A stretch of DNA of 14,535 nucleotides, taken from assembly GCA_964465295.1 (NCBI GenBank), contig CAYXKC010000035.1, positions 1 through 14,535 of the forward strand. The letters are read 5' to 3'. The position numbers were made by a program, and so were the translations under genes. The DNA comes from Methanolacinia sp964465295. GTDB taxonomy: Archaea; Halobacteriota; Methanomicrobia; Methanomicrobiales; Methanomicrobiaceae. The notes beneath the pieces are model-generated. The model was not told where the DNA came from, did no database searches, and saw nothing but the letters and a program-made list of their open reading frames with translations. Shown here piece by piece: positions 12,298-14,535 of this stretch (its first letter is position 1; each line of letters opens with the position of its first letter).

Positions 12298-12801
12298 TTA
12301 TTTACCGGGGGAGATCGTTGCAGCCCCACGCTGGAGTGCGATCTTTCCGGTCCTTACAAGTTCAAGAATCCCATATGGAGCCAGTAGATCCACGATTGCA
12401 CCAATCTTCCCTGTATCTCCTGTAATCTCAAGAACCAGCGTCTCCTGCCCGACATCGATTATCTTGGCACGAAAGATATCGGCAATCTGCATAACCTCTG
12501 ATCTCTTCTTCCCGGGCTCTGCATTCACCTTGATTAAGGCAAGTTCACGCTCGATATGGCTTCTTTCGGTTATATCGATGACCTTTATAACCTCTATCAG
12601 TTTGTTAAGCTGCTTTTTGACCTGCTCGATATGAGCATCGTCGCCGCATGCAACGATGGTGATACGGCTCATTCCCGGAGATTCGCAGGTACCTACTGCA
12701 AGGCTCTCGATATTGAACCCGCGCCTCGAGAATAGTCCGGATACCCTTGTAAGAACACCGGACCTGTTCTCGACGAGGACACTTAGTATATGCTGCTTCA
12801 T
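12298..12801 (-). CDS. ilvN: Acetolactate synthase, small (regulatory) subunit
   Basis: This 167-residue regulatory subunit activates IlvB and mediates feedback inhibition by branched-chain amino acids. The N-terminal ACT domain (about 3-77) has the conserved SVLVENRSGVLTRVSGLF and RRGFNIESL segments. G15 and N30 match G14 and N29 of E. coli IlvH, residues needed for valine inhibition, so a valine-sensitive enzyme is inferred. The C-terminal ACT-like domain (about 80-160) ends in GILELVRTGKIALQRG. The length is typical of the short family. It starts 1 bp after the ilvB stop, with a strong ribosome site (AAAGGAGG) inside the end of ilvB, so the two are co-transcribed and probably translationally coupled. 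No ilvC follows; an oligo-T tract ends the unit. Confidence 0.97.
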   Translation of the reverse strand: MKQHILSVLVENRSGVLTRVSGLFSRRGFNIESLAVGTCESPGMSRITIVACGDDAHIEQVKKQLNKLIEVIKVIDITERSHIERELALIKVNAEPGKKRSEVMQIADIFRAKIIDVGQETLVLEITGDTGKIGAIVDLLAPYGILELVRTGKIALQRGAATISPGK

Positions 12802-12802
12802 A

Positions 12803-14524
12803 TTAATCCGCCTCCTTTATTGCCTGCCCGGCATTTTCATCCTGCCTGATGTGTTCGCCGATCATGTCGCTGATCGCAGCTCCTGCAGGAACCATAGGAA
12901 ATACATTCTCCTCGCGTTCGATCCTGAAGTCAATGAGGAAAGGCCCGTCGGTCTCAAAAGACTCTTTTAAGGCGGGGAGAATCTCCTCAGGCAATTCCAC
13001 GACCCTGCCGGGTATGCCATATGCTTTTGCAATCGCGACGAAGTCGACAAAGGGAAGCTCGGTATAGGAATATCTCTTCTCATAGAAGAGCTCCTGCCAC
13101 TGACGGACCATTCCGAGGTACATGTTATTTAAGATCATCATCTTTACAGGAACATTGTACTGTGCGACGGTTCCGAGCTCCTGGATGTTCATCTGGAAAC
13201 TTCCATCGCCTGCAATGAGAACCACTGTCTCTTCAGGAGAGGCGAACCATGCCCCGATAGACGCGGGGAAACCGTATCCCATGGTTCCAAGTCCGCCTGA
13301 ACTTATCCACTGCCGCGGCCTCCTGAAGCCGTAATGCTGTGCCGCCCACATCTGGTTCTGGCCGACTTCGCTTACAATTATCCCGCCTCCTTCGAGCAGG
13401 AAGGATATCTCGCGTATTATCTGCTGCGGGTGAAGTGCACCGTTGCTGCTGTATGTAAGCGGATAATCCTCTTTCCACTTCGCAACATCCCCAAGCCATG
13501 CAGTCCGGATAATCCGGTCCTCCGGCGAGAGCTTATCCAGCATATCCTCAAGGATTACCTTCGCATCGCCGACAATTGGGAGATCTACTGCAATATTTTT
13601 ACCGATCTCGGCGGGATCGATATCTATGTGGATGATCCTTGCACCGGGGGCGAACTCGTCGATCTTTCCCGTAACCCTGTCGTCGAAGCGGGCTCCTATT
13701 GAGAATAGGAGATCGCAGCCGGTAACCGCATAATTGGCATACTTTGTCCCGTGCATACCAAGCATACCAAGGTTTAAGGGATGTTCAGCAGGGATTGCAC
13801 CGAGCCCCATCATCGTAGTCGTTACAGGGATCTGCATCTCCTCTGCAAACCTGCACAGGGCCTCTGAAGCACCTGCCGCTATAACACCTCCGCCTGCGTA
13901 AATCACCGGTTTTTTCGACTCCCTCAGGAGTTCAAGAGCTTTTTTGACCTGGCGGGGATGACCGTGATACGTGGGTTTGTAACCCTTGAGATCAGGCACC
14001 CCGGGAAAGATCTCTTCCGGGGATAATGTCTTCATTAAGACATCCTTGGGAAGGTCCACGAGGACCGGGCCCTGCCTTCCGGTCCCTGCAATATAAAACG
14101 CCTCGGCTATCACCTGCGGGATCCTTGAGGTGTCATCAACGAGGAAGTTGTGTTTTGTAACCGGCATCGTAATCCCTGTGATATCGGACTCCTGGAATGC
14201 ATCGTTTCCGAGCATGGGGAGCGGGACCTGGCCGGTGAGTGCTACTATAGGAACAGAATCCATATTTGCGGTTGCAATGCCTGAAACCAGGTTGCATGCA
14301 CCCGGGCCCGATGTAGAGAGGCATACTCCTACACGGCCGCTTGCACGTGCATAGCCGTCGGCCGCATGCACAGCCGCCTGTTCATGCCTGACCAGGATGT
14401 GCCTGATATCGGCATCATAAAGCTCATCGTATATCGGGAGGACAGATCCTCCCGGATACCCGAATATAATATCGACACCCTGATCCTTCAGGCTGTCAAT
14501 CAGAATTCTTGCTCCTGTTTTCAT
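12803..14524 (-). CDS. ilvB: Acetolactate synthase, large (catalytic) subunit
   Basis: This thiamine-diphosphate enzyme condenses two pyruvates to 2-acetolactate, or pyruvate with 2-oxobutyrate, the first common step of valine, leucine and isoleucine synthesis. With ATG 14524 it has 573 residues. E48 in VRHEQAAVHAADGYARA is the Glu that activates the cofactor, FGYPGGSVLPIYDEL (21-35) is the N-terminal signature, and GDGSFQMNIQEL (439-450) through LNN (465-467) is the ThDP/Mg motif. W477 (VRQWQELFY) is the Trp conserved in the herbicide-site region of true acetolactate synthases. A GTG at 14530 would add two residues, but it overlaps the GGAG ribosome site (14533-14530), which is spaced 5 nt from ATG 14524. 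The promoter is outside the window. It forms an operon with ilvN. Confidence 0.97.
   Translation of the reverse strand: MKTGARILIDSLKDQGVDIIFGYPGGSVLPIYDELYDADIRHILVRHEQAAVHAADGYARASGRVGVCLSTSGPGACNLVSGIATANMDSVPIVALTGQVPLPMLGNDAFQESDITGITMPVTKHNFLVDDTSRIPQVIAEAFYIAGTGRQGPVLVDLPKDVLMKTLSPEEIFPGVPDLKGYKPTYHGHPRQVKKALELLRESKKPVIYAGGGVIAAGASEALCRFAEEMQIPVTTTMMGLGAIPAEHPLNLGMLGMHGTKYANYAVTGCDLLFSIGARFDDRVTGKIDEFAPGARIIHIDIDPAEIGKNIAVDLPIVGDAKVILEDMLDKLSPEDRIIRTAWLGDVAKWKEDYPLTYSSNGALHPQQIIREISFLLEGGGIIVSEVGQNQMWAAQHYGFRRPRQWISSGGLGTMGYGFPASIGAWFASPEETVVLIAGDGSFQMNIQELGTVAQYNVPVKMMILNNMYLGMVRQWQELFYEKRYSYTELPFVDFVAIAKAYGIPGRVVELPEEILPALKESFETDGPFLIDFRIEREENVFPMVPAGAAISDMIGEHIRQDENAGQAIKEAD
12811..12818 (-). 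promoter_or_regulatory. Ribosome binding site of ilvN inside the ilvB 3' end
   Basis: AAAGGAGG on the minus strand, 9 nt before ATG 12801, lies within the last codons of ilvB and fixes the ilvN start. Confidence 0.8.
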
Positions 14525-14529
14525 TTTCA

Positions 14530-14535
14530 CTCCTC
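14530..14535 (-). promoter_or_regulatory. Ribosome binding site of ilvB
   Basis: GAGGAG on the minus strand at the window edge is 5 nt before ATG 14524. This spacing supports ATG over the overlapping GTG at 14530. Confidence 0.7.

Noticed and set aside
1..14535. Defence island, prophage, CRISPR array or insertion sequence
   Set aside because: No transposase, integrase, cas, toxin-antitoxin or regularly spaced repeats were seen; the genes are mainly housekeeping.

Overview
The window is archaeal and most likely comes from a methanogen of the Methanomicrobiales; a Methanoplanus- or Methanolacinia-like Methanomicrobiaceae is my guess, made without a database search. The evidence is a PolD large subunit (DP2, found only in Archaea), an archaeal-type thymidylate synthase, a redox-type C_GCAxxG_C_C protein typical of anaerobes, TATA boxes about 23-30 nt upstream of many start codons, and oligo-T terminators with no hairpin. 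Base composition and codon use look even throughout. I see no tRNA, rRNA, CRISPR array, insertion sequence or prophage.

Layout. 1-383 (-): the N-terminal part of a class I SAM-dependent methyltransferase, cut by the window edge. 524-697 (+): a 57-aa cysteine-rich mini-protein. 748-4614 (-): polC (DP2) carrying a 165-residue mini-intein. 4733-5455 (+): archaeal thyA, convergent with a HEAT-repeat protein at 5477-5986 (-). 6124-7767 (+): ilvD. 7871-8305 (-): C_GCAxxG_C_C protein, divergent from an 89-aa unknown protein at 8397-8666 (+). 8812-9339 (-): tandem zinc-ribbon protein, with a possible 33-aa ORF overlapping its end. 9340-9793: a 454-bp gap holding a 14-bp palindrome, a promoter and ribosome-site equipped 26-aa ORF on the minus strand, and the promoter of the next gene. 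9794-11293 (+): DHA2-type MFS exporter, separated by 4 bp from a convergent mscS-family channel (11298-12242, -). 12298-12801 and 12803-14524 (-): ilvN and ilvB, the two acetolactate synthase subunits, in the order ilvB-ilvN.

Functionally, IlvB/IlvN (first committed step) and IlvD (third step) belong to valine/leucine/isoleucine synthesis. IlvC (second step) is not in the window. PolC and ThyA both serve DNA replication and sit back to back in a divergent arrangement. The other genes look like independent single-gene units.

I found no multi-gene undescribed system. The points most worth a second look are the intein that splits the catalytic motif of DP2 and ends Gly-Gln instead of His-Asn, the 26-aa ORF at 9562-9642, the 57-aa Cys-rich protein with a hairpin over its leader, the palindrome in front of the tandem zinc-ribbon gene, and the repeated TATA-to-start spacing that suggests leaderless mRNAs.
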